Source: Streptomyces candidus (lineage in GTDB: Bacteria > Actinomycetota > Actinomycetes > Streptomycetales > Streptomycetaceae). Taken from it: a stretch of DNA of 64,000 nucleotides. Both the position numbers and the translations under genes were made by a program. Within the stretch, counting starts at the first letter, position 1; each line of letters opens with the position of its first letter. Positions 22,349 to 30,948 of this stretch are shown here, one piece after another. Under the pieces are notes generated by a model. It was given only the letters and a program-made list of their open reading frames with translations. It was not told where the DNA came from and ran no database searches. Where the stretch lies: NCBI RefSeq assembly GCF_014207445.1, contig NZ_JACHEM010000001.1, positions 558,001 to 622,000 on the forward strand, written 5' to 3'.

Positions 22349-23569
22349 TCACGCCTTGAATCCGATCGTCGGAACCGCCCTGCGCAACGGCCAGGGGCGG
22401 GCGTCGGCGGGCAGCAGGGCGTCCAGGAAGGCGTACCGCCGCAGCGCCTCCTGGTCCTGGGCGTCGAACCCCTGGACCTGCTGCCACCACGCGCCGATCT
22501 CCGCCCAGCCGGGCGCGGACAGCGACCCGCCGAACTCCTGTACGGAGAGTGCGGCGGTCAGCCCGGCGAAGGCGAGCCGGTCGGCGAGCGGCCAGTCCGC
22601 GAGGGTCCCGGTGACGAACCCGGCGACGAACACGTCACCGGCGCCCGTCGGGTCGAGGGCCTCGACGGCGATGGCGGGGACCTCGGCGGTCTCGCCGCTG
22701 CCGCCGTCCACCGCGTACGCGCCCTCCGCGCCCAGGGTGACGACGGAGAGGGGAACTCTGTCGGCGAGCTTGCGGGCGGCCCGGCGGGGGCAGTCGGTGC
22801 GGGTGTAGCGCATGGCTTCCTCCGCGTTGGGGAGGAAGGCCTCGCAGTGCTCCAGACCGGCGAGCGACGCCAGGTCCCAGCGGCCGGTGTCGTCCCAGCC
22901 GACGTCCGCGAAGACGCGGGCACCGTTGCGGGCGGCGGACTCCACCCACTGCTGCCGCTGGCCCGGGGCGAGGGAGGCGATGGCGGCACGCGCGCGTGGC
23001 GGGCAGTACGGGAACGGGTCGGGGCCGCCGGGCGGCGGGGCCTCGTGGCCGTGCGACACCATGGTGCGCTCGCCCTCGTAGGCCATGGAGACGGTGACCG
23101 GGGAGTGCCAGCCCGGGACGGTGTGGGACATGCCCAGGTCGATGCCCTCGCCGTGGGCCAGGGCGTCCCAGCAGTACTCGCCGTAGTGGTCGTCGCCGAA
23201 CGCCGCCGCGAGGGAGGTGCGCAGGCCGAGGCGGGCGAGGGCGGTGGCCATGTTGGCGACACCGCCGGGGCTGGAGCCCATGCCGCGGGCCCAGGACTCG
23301 GTGCCGCGCACGGGAGCGCTGTCGAGGCCCGTGAAGATGATGTCGAGGAAGACCGTGCCGGTGAGGAACACATCGCAGCAGGGCCCGTCGGGGGTGCGCA
23401 GGCCGTCCAGCGGGTCGAGCTGTCCGGCGGAGCCGCTGTCGTCCCTGCGGTGGCTGTGCCGGCCGTGGCCGCGGTGCGGGCCGCCCGCGCCGTGCTGTCC
23501 GCCGCTTTCCGGTCCTCCGTGGCGGCCGTCGGCTCCGTCGTGGCCAGCGGTCACTGTGTGCGTGCTCAC
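22349..23569 (-). CDS. PfkB-family carbohydrate kinase
   Basis: This 406-residue ribokinase-fold enzyme has SSPGGVANMATALARLG (substrate side) and the catalytic ALDPTGAGDVFVAGFVTG with the general-base Asp. An unusual N-terminal tail of about 60 residues is rich in His, Gly and Asp (runs such as GGPHRGHGRHSHRRDD). It could bind metal or be disordered. The start is GTG 23569 with GGGAG 6 nt upstream. Sugar specificity cannot be told; adenosine kinase, fructokinase or ribokinase types share the motif. No transporter adjoins it. Confidence 0.88.
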   Translation of the reverse strand: MSTHTVTAGHDGADGRHGGPESGGQHGAGGPHRGHGRHSHRRDDSGSAGQLDPLDGLRTPDGPCCDVFLTGTVFLDIIFTGLDSAPVRGTESWARGMGSSPGGVANMATALARLGLRTSLAAAFGDDHYGEYCWDALAHGEGIDLGMSHTVPGWHSPVTVSMAYEGERTMVSHGHEAPPPGGPDPFPYCPPRARAAIASLAPGQRQQWVESAARNGARVFADVGWDDTGRWDLASLAGLEHCEAFLPNAEEAMRYTRTDCPRRAARKLADRVPLSVVTLGAEGAYAVDGGSGETAEVPAIAVEALDPTGAGDVFVAGFVTGTLADWPLADRLAFAGLTAALSVQEFGGSLSAPGWAEIGAWWQQVQGFDAQDQEALRRYAFLDALLPADARPWPLRRAVPTIGFKA

Positions 23570-23791
23570 CGTGCGCTCCCGTGGTGTGGTGCGGATGCAG
23601 GCCAGTGTGCACGATCCGCCCCCGGAGGCGGATCCCGTGCGAACGGGGCGTGACGGGCGCGCCGCGAAGCAGGCAGGGTGCTCCGGGCGGCACGGCCCGC
23701 GAGAGGGACCGGGGGTCCGCACGAGGGAACGGGGGAACGGGGTGCCGCGGGGGTGCCTGGTGTCGTCGTACGGGGCCGGAGGCGGCCGTGC

Positions 23792-24700
23792 TCAGGTCCG
23801 CCGTGCGGGCAGGGGCACCCGGGCCAGGTCGGACGCCACGGTCAGTTCGCCCTCGTACCCCGCGGCGCGGGCCTGCCGCTCGAACTGGGCGGGGTCGCTG
23901 TAGCGCTGCGAGAAGTGCGTCAGCACGAGGTGCCGTACGCCCGCGTCGCGTGCCACCGTCGCCGCCTGTCCCGCCGTCAGATGGCCGTGGTCGGTCGCGA
24001 GCCGGACGTCCTCGTCGAGGAACGTCGACTCGATGACGAGCAGGTCGCAGTCCTGTGCGAGGGCGTGCACCCCCTCGCACAGGCGGGTGTCCATGACGAA
24101 CGCGAAGCGCTGTCCCGGACGGTGCTCGCTGACCTGCGCGAGGGTGACGCCGTGCAGTGCGCCGTCGCGCTGGAGCCGTCCGACGTCGGGCCCCTTGATT
24201 CCGTGTGCGGCGAGCCGTCCGGGGAGCATCCGGCGGCTGTCCGGTTCAACGATCCGGTAGCCGTACGACTCGACGGGGTGCGACAGCTTCCGTGTTTCGA
24301 GGGTGTACGAGGCGGTCGTCGCCAGGGTGCCGTCCGCGGTCACCGGGGCCTCGGTGAGCCGTACCGTCTCGCGGTAGGCGGTGGCGTACCGCAGCCGCTC
24401 GAAGAAGTGCTGCCCGCTCGCCGGATAGTGCGCGGTGACCGGGTGCGGGACCCGGTCGAGGTTGATCCGCTGGATAACCCCCGCAAGTCCCAGTGAGTGG
24501 TCGCCGTGGAAGTGGGTGACACACAGGCGGTGGATGTCGTGCGCGGCGATCCCGGCCCGGAGCATCTGGCGCTGGGTCCCCTCGCCCGGGTCGAACAGGA
24601 ACCCTTCGGAGCCCCAGCGCAGGAAGTAGCCGTTGTGGTTGCGGTGGCGGGTGGGGACCTGGCTGGCGGTGCCGAGGACCACCAGTTCGCGGGGGGACAT
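23792..24700 (-). CDS. rnz: Ribonuclease Z (tRNA 3' processing endonuclease)
   Basis: This 302-residue metallo-beta-lactamase-fold nuclease trims 3' trailers from tRNA precursors that lack encoded CCA. Motifs are [20 protein letters not shown], the metal site [32 protein letters not shown] and [10 protein letters not shown]. The two tRNA-Ala genes in this window lack CCA, so such processing is needed. ATG 24700 opens [13 protein letters not shown] as expected. Confidence 0.9.
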   Translation of the reverse strand: MSPRELVVLGTASQVPTRHRNHNGYFLRWGSEGFLFDPGEGTQRQMLRAGIAAHDIHRLCVTHFHGDHSLGLAGVIQRINLDRVPHPVTAHYPASGQHFFERLRYATAYRETVRLTEAPVTADGTLATTASYTLETRKLSHPVESYGYRIVEPDSRRMLPGRLAAHGIKGPDVGRLQRDGALHGVTLAQVSEHRPGQRFAFVMDTRLCEGVHALAQDCDLLVIESTFLDEDVRLATDHGHLTAGQAATVARDAGVRHLVLTHFSQRYSDPAQFERQARAAGYEGELTVASDLARVPLPARRT

Positions 24701-24793
24701 GGCAGCGTTCCTGTCGTCCTTGGAGGCGGGGCCCGTCGGGGCCGGCGGGGGTCTGTACGGGGCCCGGACGGCCGGGACGGGGGTGCCGGCCGT

Positions 24794-25153
24794 CTAGCCG
24801 GGCGGCCAGTTGAGGCCGCGGCCGCCCAGCACGTGGGCGTGCGCGTGGAAGACGGTCTGGCCCGCGCCCGAACCGGTGTTGAGAACGAGGCGGTAGCCGC
24901 TGTCCACGATCTTCTCGTCGATGGCGACCTGTCCCGCCTCACGCAGCACGTCGGCGGCCACCCCGGGCTCCGCGGCGGCCAGCGAGGCTGCGTCCGGGTA
25001 GTGCGCCTTGGGGATGACCAGGACGTGGGTGGGGGCGTGCGGGTTGATGTCACGGAACGCGACGGTCGTGTCGGTCTCGCGGACGATCGTGGCCGGGATC
25101 TCCCCCGCGACGATCTTGCAGAACAGGCAGTCCGCCTGCTGTTCCCCTGCCAT
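24794..25153 (-). CDS. HIT family nucleotide-binding protein
   Basis: This 119-residue histidine-triad protein of the HINT group hydrolyses purine nucleoside phosphoramidates. It shows CLFCKIVAGEIPA at the start, DINPHAPTHVLVIPKAHY in the middle and the triad HAHAHVLGGRGLNWPPG at the C-terminus. A Cys-x2-Cys pair at the front may bind zinc. ATG 25153 has a GAGGAGG site upstream (near 25160). It lies 93 bp after rnz and may be co-transcribed. Confidence 0.93.
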   Translation of the reverse strand: MAGEQQADCLFCKIVAGEIPATIVRETDTTVAFRDINPHAPTHVLVIPKAHYPDAASLAAAEPGVAADVLREAGQVAIDEKIVDSGYRLVLNTGSGAGQTVFHAHAHVLGGRGLNWPPG

Positions 25154-25409
25154 GGAGGGCCTCCTCGTGAGGGTGCCTCGCGCACCCGTGGACGTGCTCC
25201 CGACAGCGGTGCTCGCACACCGGACGGAAGTGATCGCGTACGGGCGCATGCTATCCGTCGGCGCCCCGCCCGGCCGCCGCGGCAGAGACTGGGGGCGGTG
25301 CGGGGCCAGGTCGTGCCCGGCGTGAGTGCGCACCGGGCCAGGGGAGGGTCCGTACGGTCCGCCGCGGCCTCGGCCGCGGCGAAGAGGCCGCCCCCCGCGC
25401 CCGTACCCG
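25154..25409. other. 256-bp gap, nothing recognised
   Basis: The frame upstream of the HIT start stays open but shows no conserved sequence. I see no tRNA, no clear hairpin and no supported short gene. Confidence 0.5.
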
Positions 25410-26366
25410 CTAGAGCTTTCCCGGTTCCGCGAGCAGGAGCTGCCCGTACTCGCGGTGCGCCAGCGGCAGCCGGTAGCTGCCGTCGTCCTCCGCCAGCACC
25501 ACCGAGGCGTCGACGAGCGCGGCCAGTTCCTCGTCGCTCGCGAAGACAGTGCGCACCTGCTCGGCGGTGAAGCTGCCGGTGAACGCGGACAGCCGCGCCC
25601 ACAGCAGGCGTTCCGCCCGCCCGCACAGGTCGTGGCTCCATGCGATCGACCGCAGGAGGGTGCGGTGCCGGGCGGGCCGCTGCGGGCCGTGTATCAGCAC
25701 CCCGAACCGCGCCCCCGGTTCGCACAGGCTGCCGTACAGCTGCTGCGGTGTCGTCGCCCTGCCGAGGGTGCGGGCGGCGAGGAGCACGCTCAGCGGGTCG
25801 CCGTCGAGGCGTTCGGCCAGCAGCCGGGTCCAGAAGACCGGCAGATCGACGCCCTGCATCGCGGCTTTCTCGCGCAGCAGTTCGACGGTGTGCTCCCGCG
25901 ACAGGGGGTGCAGCGGGACCCGCTGCTCGCCGGGCACACCGATCGGGGTGCGGCTGGTGAGCAGGATCTGCAGGCCGGGGCAGGAGTCGTGCAGTCTGCC
26001 GACCAGGTAGGCGCAGCCGGCCCGCACGCGTTCGCAGGTGTCCAGGACGAGCAGTCCGCGCCGGCCCGCGAGCAGACGCAGCACCGCTTCCATGGGGTCG
26101 GTGCCGCTGCCGGGGGCGGTCCCGGCGTGCAGGGCGGCGGCGACGGTCTGCGGGACGAGAGCGGCGTCCGCGCAGTCGGAGAGGTCGCAGTGGTGGACGG
26201 GGAGGTCCGTGACGGTCTCCGCGAGGCGGGCGGCGAGGTGCGACTTGCCGACTCCGGCGGGTCCCGTGAGGGTCACCAGACGGGTCTCGGCGAGCAGTTC
26301 GAGGAGGCTGCCGAGGCCCGGGCCGTGGGGGGTGCGGGGCGTGGGGAAACGGTATGCGGGAGCCAT
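25410..26366 (-). CDS. Cut-down STAND/NB-ARC-type ATPase
   Basis: This 318-residue protein has Walker A GPAGVGKSHLA (about residue 36), Walker B RGLLVLDTCE and the STAND-type ILLTSRTPIGVPGEQRVPL, then a winged-helix-like region. This is the ATPase core of AfsR/LuxR-type Streptomyces regulators. Here the N-terminal DNA-binding domain and the C-terminal TPR sensor are absent: it begins six residues before the usual entry to the ATPase and ends after HREYGQLLLAE. It could be a stand-alone switch or a remnant. ATG 26366 has no strong ribosome site. Confidence 0.78.
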   Translation of the reverse strand: MAPAYRFPTPRTPHGPGLGSLLELLAETRLVTLTGPAGVGKSHLAARLAETVTDLPVHHCDLSDCADAALVPQTVAAALHAGTAPGSGTDPMEAVLRLLAGRRGLLVLDTCERVRAGCAYLVGRLHDSCPGLQILLTSRTPIGVPGEQRVPLHPLSREHTVELLREKAAMQGVDLPVFWTRLLAERLDGDPLSVLLAARTLGRATTPQQLYGSLCEPGARFGVLIHGPQRPARHRTLLRSIAWSHDLCGRAERLLWARLSAFTGSFTAEQVRTVFASDEELAALVDASVVLAEDDGSYRLPLAHREYGQLLLAEPGKL

Positions 26367-26527
26367 GCGCCCACTCTGACCGCGCCCGGGGCCCTCGCGC
26401 GCCTGCGGGGACCGGAGATCCGTACACCTAATTCCGTCGGCGGGGAGCACGTAGGTATGCGCGCCGGGGCGGCGGTCCGGGGAACGGTGCGGGCCGGCGA
26501 TGCCGTGCTTACCGGGACGGGACCGGC

Positions 26528-27214
26528 TCACTTCTCCGGCGGACAACTGCATGTGGGTTCCGGGTCGCGGGTGGGTGCGGGGTGGGGCGGCGGGTCCGGG
26601 CGCGGGTCGGCGGTCACGGTGACCGTGACGGTGGGGGCGGGGTCGCGGGAGGGCGCCGGGTCCCGGGTCGGCTGCGGGCTCGGAGTGGGCTGCGGCGGGG
26701 GTTCACGGGTGGGCTGCGGCGGTCGCTGGGTAGGCCGTGAAGTGGGCCCGACGGTGCGGGCGTCGCAGTCGCCCAGCACGCTGACCCGGAACACGGTGCG
26801 GTCCGCCACCTTCGCCGTCAGGTCACCTCTTACGCAGCGCCCGTCACGTTCGTCGGTGACCTTGCCGTTGATGCGTATCTCGCGGCCGTTCCCGGTCTGC
26901 CCCTCGCAGACGACGGTGGCGACCTCGCGCGCGCCAGGGCGGGGGGTGACCACCGAGGGGCGGGGGCCGGGATCCGGCCCGGTGGAGACACGGCCCCGCT
27001 CACCCACCGTAGACGTACAGGACAGCCAGGCGACGTCGACACCGGCCCGCTCCAGGGCTGCGGTACCGGTCCGGTCGGTGGTGAGCGCGACGGCGAAGGA
27101 GCCCAAACCGCCCCCGCCGCCCGGCTCGCACGCCGTCACCCCCGCGACCATCGCACCGGCCACGCCGAGTGCCGCGAGGGTGCGCCTGTGCCGTATGCGT
27201 CCGGTTGCCCCCAT
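26528..27214 (-). CDS. Putative lipoprotein with Pro-rich C-terminal tail
   Basis: This 228-residue protein has an Arg-rich start, hydrophobic core and lipobox GVTAC near residue 29. A folded middle part has four cysteines (LSCTS, VVCEG, GRCVRG, LGDCDAR). A low-complexity tail of Pro/Thr/Arg/Asp repeats (PTREPPPQPTPSPQPTRD) contains a TVTVTVT run. No family recognised. It is probably anchored outside the membrane, with the tail crossing the wall. ATG 27214 has GGGAGG 9 nt upstream. Confidence 0.78.
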   Translation of the reverse strand: MGATGRIRHRRTLAALGVAGAMVAGVTACEPGGGGGLGSFAVALTTDRTGTAALERAGVDVAWLSCTSTVGERGRVSTGPDPGPRPSVVTPRPGAREVATVVCEGQTGNGREIRINGKVTDERDGRCVRGDLTAKVADRTVFRVSVLGDCDARTVGPTSRPTQRPPQPTREPPPQPTPSPQPTRDPAPSRDPAPTVTVTVTADPRPDPPPHPAPTRDPEPTCSCPPEK

Positions 27215-27258
27215 GAGGGGCAGCCTCCCACCGGCCGCCGGGATCGAACAGGCGGATT

Positions 27259-27651
27259 TCAGCCGCCCAGCAGAAGCCACTCCTGGAGTTCCACCAGGTT
27301 GCCCTCGGGGTCCTTGAGGTGGGCGACACGCATGCGCTCCGTCAGCGGGGCCGGTCCGTGCACCAGTACCGCGCCCCGCCCCGTGATCTCCTCGCAGTAC
27401 CGGTCCAGGTCATCGACCCGCAGCACGACGAGCGACCTGTGCCCGGCGGGCTCCCGGGACAGCTCCCCCAGCAGTTCGGCCATCGCGGCCCGGTCCTGCA
27501 GGGCGATCCCCGCCGACCCGGTGGACGGCGAGAACTTTTCGTACGGTCCGTCGGCGAAGCCCGACTGCGGCTTCAGCCCCAGCACTTCCCCGTAGAAGCG
27601 ATAACAAGCGGCGAAGTCCGAGACCAGCAGCCGGACCTGTGCGAGTTCCAT
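27259..27651 (-). CDS. VOC (glyoxalase/dioxygenase) superfamily protein
   Basis: This 130-residue single-repeat VOC protein opens ELAQVRLLVSDFAACYRFYGEVLGL and closes RVAHLKDPEGNLVELQEWLLL, where the Glu is a typical metal ligand. Such proteins act as glyoxalase I-like, antibiotic-binding or dioxygenase enzymes. Substrate unknown. ATG 27651 has AAGGAGAG just upstream. It is 82 bp after rsmE in the same direction. Confidence 0.88.
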   Translation of the reverse strand: MELAQVRLLVSDFAACYRFYGEVLGLKPQSGFADGPYEKFSPSTGSAGIALQDRAAMAELLGELSREPAGHRSLVVLRVDDLDRYCEEITGRGAVLVHGPAPLTERMRVAHLKDPEGNLVELQEWLLLGG

Positions 27652-27733
27652 GACGCTCTCCTTCGACGAGGACGCACTCCGCTTCCCTGCGGACGTGCCC
27701 GGTCCCTCAGCCCCGGGCCCGGGGCCCGGCGGT

Positions 27734-28477
27734 TCAGGACCACCGCCCGGTGCGCCCCAGCAGCAGGGCGGTCGCCGCCGTGCCCGCCGTGGACGTACGC
27801 AGCACACTGCGGCCCAGGCGGTACGGTTGCGCACCCGCCTCGGCGAAGACCGCCAGCTCCTGCGGCGACACGCCCCCCTCGGGTCCGACGACCAGCACGA
27901 TGTCACCCTCGGCCGGCAACGGCGCCAGCGCCAGCGCACCGCTGTCCGCGTCCCGGTCCTCGTGCAGTACGGCCGCGAAGTCGGCGGCGGCCAGCAGCGC
28001 GCCCACCTGCCTGGTGCTCATCGCGTCCGCGACCCGCGGAAACCGGAGCCGCCGCGACTGCTTCCCCGCCTCGCGTGCGGTGGCCCGCCACTTGGCGAGC
28101 GACTTGGCCCCCCGGTCGCCCTTCCACTGTGTGATGCAGCGCGCCGCCTGCCACGGCACGACGGCGTCGACCCCGGTCTCGGTCATCGTCTCGACGGCCA
28201 GCTCGCCCCGGTCGCCCTTGGGAAGCGCCTGCACCACGGTGATCCGCGGCCGCGGCTCCTCCTCGACGACCGTCCCGGTGACCTTCACCACCAGCCGGTC
28301 CTTGCCCTCGGCGGCGACGACGACGCCCTCTGCGCCGCTTCCCGCCCCGTCGGTCAGCACGACGACCTCGCCCGCCGTCAGACGCCGTACGGACACCGCG
28401 TGGCGTCCCTCCGGGCCGTCCAGGACGTACTCCCCGCCCTGCGGCACGCTCTCCACCACGAACACCGGCGCCGTCAC
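27734..28477 (-). CDS. rsmE: 16S rRNA (uracil-1498-N3)-methyltransferase
   Basis: This 247-residue SPOUT enzyme methylates U1498 of 16S rRNA. It begins VTAPVFVVESV, with an N-terminal PUA-like part (GPEGRHAVSVRRL). The trefoil knot follows: LVVGPEGGVSPQELAVFAEAG and YRLGRSVLRTSTAGTAA. GTG 28477 has GAGGAGG 8 nt upstream. The start overlaps the nitronate monooxygenase stop by 4 nt (GTGA), so the two are coupled. Confidence 0.94.
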   Translation of the reverse strand: MTAPVFVVESVPQGGEYVLDGPEGRHAVSVRRLTAGEVVVLTDGAGSGAEGVVVAAEGKDRLVVKVTGTVVEEEPRPRITVVQALPKGDRGELAVETMTETGVDAVVPWQAARCITQWKGDRGAKSLAKWRATAREAGKQSRRLRFPRVADAMSTRQVGALLAAADFAAVLHEDRDADSGALALAPLPAEGDIVLVVGPEGGVSPQELAVFAEAGAQPYRLGRSVLRTSTAGTAATALLLGRTGRWS

Positions 28478-29574
28478 GACGTCGACCTCCTCAACGCCAT
28501 TTCCGTCCACGCCGAGTCCGCTTCCGCGCCCAGCACCTGTACGAGCCGCCCCGCGGGCAGGTCCCGCGCCAGCCGGTGCCCCTGTCCCGCCCACAGCGCC
28601 ATGCCCTGCGCGTCACCGACGCGGGCCGCGGCCCGGCGCAGGCCGGCGGTCATGTAGTGAACCTCCGGGTAGGCGGAGGGGGCGTACGGGCCGTGCTCGC
28701 GCATGAACCGGTTGACCAGTCCGCGCGCGGGCCGCCCGGAGAACGCGCGGGTGAGTTCCGTCCGTACGAACAGCGGGTTCTTCAGCGCCTGCTTGTGCAT
28801 CGCGTGCGCGCCGGACTCCGGGCACGCCAGGAACGCCGTCCCCAGCTGTGCGGCGTCCGCCCCCGCGGCCCGTACGGCGGCGATCTGCGCCCCCCGCATC
28901 AGCCCCCCGGCGGCGATCACCGGCAGTTGCACGGTCTCGCGGACCTGCGTCACGAGCGCCAGCAGACCGATTCCGCCGCTGCCGTCGGTCTGCGGGTCGT
29001 CCTTGTGCGTGCCCTGGTGCCCGCCCGCCTCGATGCCCTGCACACAGACCGCGTCCGCGCCGGCCCACTCGGCAGCCTGCGCCTCCTCCGGTGTGGTGAC
29101 GGTGACGACGGTGTACGTACGGACGTGCGCGAGGGCGTCGAGTTCGTCCCGCGACGGGCAGCCGAAGGTGAACGACACCACGGGCACCGGGTCGTCGACG
29201 AGGAGCGCGAGTTTGGCCTCGTAGCCGTCGTCGGTGCCGTGCGCGTCCTGCCGCTCGTCGATCGGCGTCTCGTACCAGGCGCTCTCACTGGCGAGCTGCT
29301 GCCGGTACAGGTCCAGGGCAGCCGGATCGGCGGCGGGCTGCGGCAGGAAGAGGTTGACCCCGAAGGGCTTGGAGGTCAGCGCACGCAGCTGCTTGATCTC
29401 CTCGTACATCCCGTCGGCGGTCTTGTACCCGGCGGCGAGGAACCCGAGGCCGCCCGCATCGGACACGGCACCGGCCAGCTCGGGACGGGAGACCCCGCCG
29501 GCCATCGGCGCCTGAACGATGCCGCGCCGGCACAGCTCTCCCAGCGCGGGAACCACCCTGGACTCAACAGACAT
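28474..29574 (-). CDS. Nitronate monooxygenase (2-nitropropane dioxygenase family)
   Basis: This 366-residue FMN-dependent TIM-barrel enzyme oxidises nitroalkanes/propionate-3-nitronate. Motifs include IVQAPMAGGVSRPELAGAV at the start, VCVQGIEAGGHQGTH for the active-site loop, IAAGGLMRGAQI and DAAQLGTAFLACPESG for FMN phosphate binding. It is class I-like by length and the GGHQGTH motif. It is the first gene of a coupled pair with rsmE, and is separated from dnaJ by the hairpin at 29617-29654. Confidence 0.92.
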   Translation of the reverse strand: MSVESRVVPALGELCRRGIVQAPMAGGVSRPELAGAVSDAGGLGFLAAGYKTADGMYEEIKQLRALTSKPFGVNLFLPQPAADPAALDLYRQQLASESAWYETPIDERQDAHGTDDGYEAKLALLVDDPVPVVSFTFGCPSRDELDALAHVRTYTVVTVTTPEEAQAAEWAGADAVCVQGIEAGGHQGTHKDDPQTDGSGGIGLLALVTQVRETVQLPVIAAGGLMRGAQIAAVRAAGADAAQLGTAFLACPESGAHAMHKQALKNPLFVRTELTRAFSGRPARGLVNRFMREHGPYAPSAYPEVHYMTAGLRRAAARVGDAQGMALWAGQGHRLARDLPAGRLVQVLGAEADSAWTEMALRRSTS

Positions 29575-29616
29575 GCCCGCATCGTTTCACGGCCGGGCCG
29601 GGGCGCCGAATCGAAC

Positions 29617-29654
29617 CGGGGCGGGGCCGGACCAGCAGGTCCGGCCCCGCCCCG
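29617..29654. terminator. 17-bp perfect hairpin between dnaJ and nitronate monooxygenase
   Basis: GGGGCGGGGCCGGACC (29618-29633) pairs with GGTCCGGCCCCGCCCC (29638-29653) around AGCA, with one more C-G pair outside. No U-tract. It lies downstream of the dnaJ stop (and of the duplicated dnaJ end) and would end that transcript. Confidence 0.85.
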
Positions 29655-29706
29655 TACGAACAGACTTCGGCGACCGCCGAAGGATGACCTCGGCGTCGGG
29701 CAAGTC

Positions 29707-29871
29707 CCTCACCGCCCGTTGAACGCATCCTTCAACCGGGAGAACAACCCCTGCTGCCCGGGCTGACACCCAACCCCCGGGGGACGACCCCCGAACCCCC
29801 AGCCAGGGACCGCCTCACCGCCCGTTGAACGCATCCTTCAACCGGGAGAACAACCCCTGCTGCCCGGGCTG
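29707..29871. repeat. 106-bp-period partial tandem duplication of the dnaJ 3' end
   Basis: The 59-bp segment at 29813-29871 (last 18 codons of dnaJ plus stop) recurs without a mismatch at 29707-29765. The offset is 106 bp. The 47 bp between the copies contains a small GC hairpin CGGGGG-ACGA-CCCCCG (29778-29793). The outer copy has its own in-frame stop but no start and is not a gene. Confidence 0.95.
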
Positions 29872-30948
29872 GAACTGCCCCGTGGGCCGTTCCTCGCCGC
29901 GCAGTTTCGCGAGCTGGCGCAGCAGGTCCTCCTGCTGCGGGTCCAGCTTGGAAGGCGTCAGCACCTCGACGTGCACGATCAGGTCGCCCCGGCCGCCACC
30001 CCGCAGGTGTGTGACGCCGCGGCCGTGCAACGGCACCGACTGGCCCGACTGGGTGCCCGGACGGATGTCGATGTCCACCACCCCGTCGAGCGTCTCCAGC
30101 GGCACCTTGGTGCCGAGCGCGCCCGCCGTCATCGGGATGGTCACCGTGCAGTGCAGATCGTCGCCGCGCCGCTGGAACGTCTCGTGCGGCTGCTCGTGGA
30201 TCTCCACGTACAGGTCGCCCGCGGGGCCGCCGCCCGGGCCGACCTCGCCCTCGCCCGCGAGCTGGATCCGGGTGCCGTTGTCGACACCCGCCGGGATCTT
30301 CACCGTGAGCGTGCGACGCGACCGCACGCGGCCGTCACCGGCGCACTCCGGACACGGCGTCGGTACCACCGTGCCGAAGCCCTGGCACTGCGGGCAGGGC
30401 CGCGAGGTCATGACCTGCCCCAGGAAGGAACGGGTGACCTGCGAGACCTCACCGCGCCCGCGGCACATGTCGCAGGTCTGCGCGGCCGTACCCGGAGCCG
30501 CACCCTCGCCGCTGCACGTCGTGCAGACGACGGCGGTGTCGACCTGGATCTCCTTGGTGGTGCCGAAGGCCGCCTCGTTGAGGTCGATCTCCAGGCGGAT
30601 CATGGCGTCCTGGCCACGGCGGGTCCGCGAGCGCGGGCCGCGCTGGGAGGCCGTGCCGAAGAAGGCGTCCATGATGTCGGAGAAGTTCCCGAAGCCGCCC
30701 TGACCGAAGCCGCCGGCTCCGCCGCCCGCCTGGGACAGCGGATCGCCCCCGAGGTCGTAGACCTGCTTCTTCTGCGGGTCGGACAACACCTCGTAGGCGG
30801 CGTTGATCTCTTTGAAGCGCTCCTGAGTCTTCGGGTCCGGGTTCACGTCCGGGTGAAGCTCACGCGCAAGACGCCTGAACGCCTTCTTGATTTCGTCCTG
30901 GGACGCGTCGCGGCGCACGCCGAGTACGGCGTAGTAGTCGGTGGCCAC
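29815..30948 (-). CDS. dnaJ: Molecular chaperone DnaJ (second-copy type paired with hrcA)
   Basis: This 377-residue Hsp40 stimulates DnaK. The J domain has HPDVNPDP (HPD motif, about residue 32). A short GGFGQGGFG linker follows, then four zinc repeats CTTCSGEG, CDMCRGRG, CPQCQGFG and CPECAGDG, and the C-terminal substrate-binding domains. GTG 30948 follows the hrcA stop with no gap, so translation is coupled. The hrcA-linked copy in Streptomyces is usually called dnaJ2. Its 3' end is duplicated downstream. Confidence 0.95.
   Translation of the reverse strand: MATDYYAVLGVRRDASQDEIKKAFRRLARELHPDVNPDPKTQERFKEINAAYEVLSDPQKKQVYDLGGDPLSQAGGGAGGFGQGGFGNFSDIMDAFFGTASQRGPRSRTRRGQDAMIRLEIDLNEAAFGTTKEIQVDTAVVCTTCSGEGAAPGTAAQTCDMCRGRGEVSQVTRSFLGQVMTSRPCPQCQGFGTVVPTPCPECAGDGRVRSRRTLTVKIPAGVDNGTRIQLAGEGEVGPGGGPAGDLYVEIHEQPHETFQRRGDDLHCTVTIPMTAGALGTKVPLETLDGVVDIDIRPGTQSGQSVPLHGRGVTHLRGGGRGDLIVHVEVLTPSKLDPQQEDLLRQLAKLRGEERPTGQFQPGQQGLFSRLKDAFNGR

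Noticed and set aside
29707..29765. Second dnaJ copy as a gene
   Set aside because: Only the last 18 codons are present, without a start; it is a duplicated fragment.
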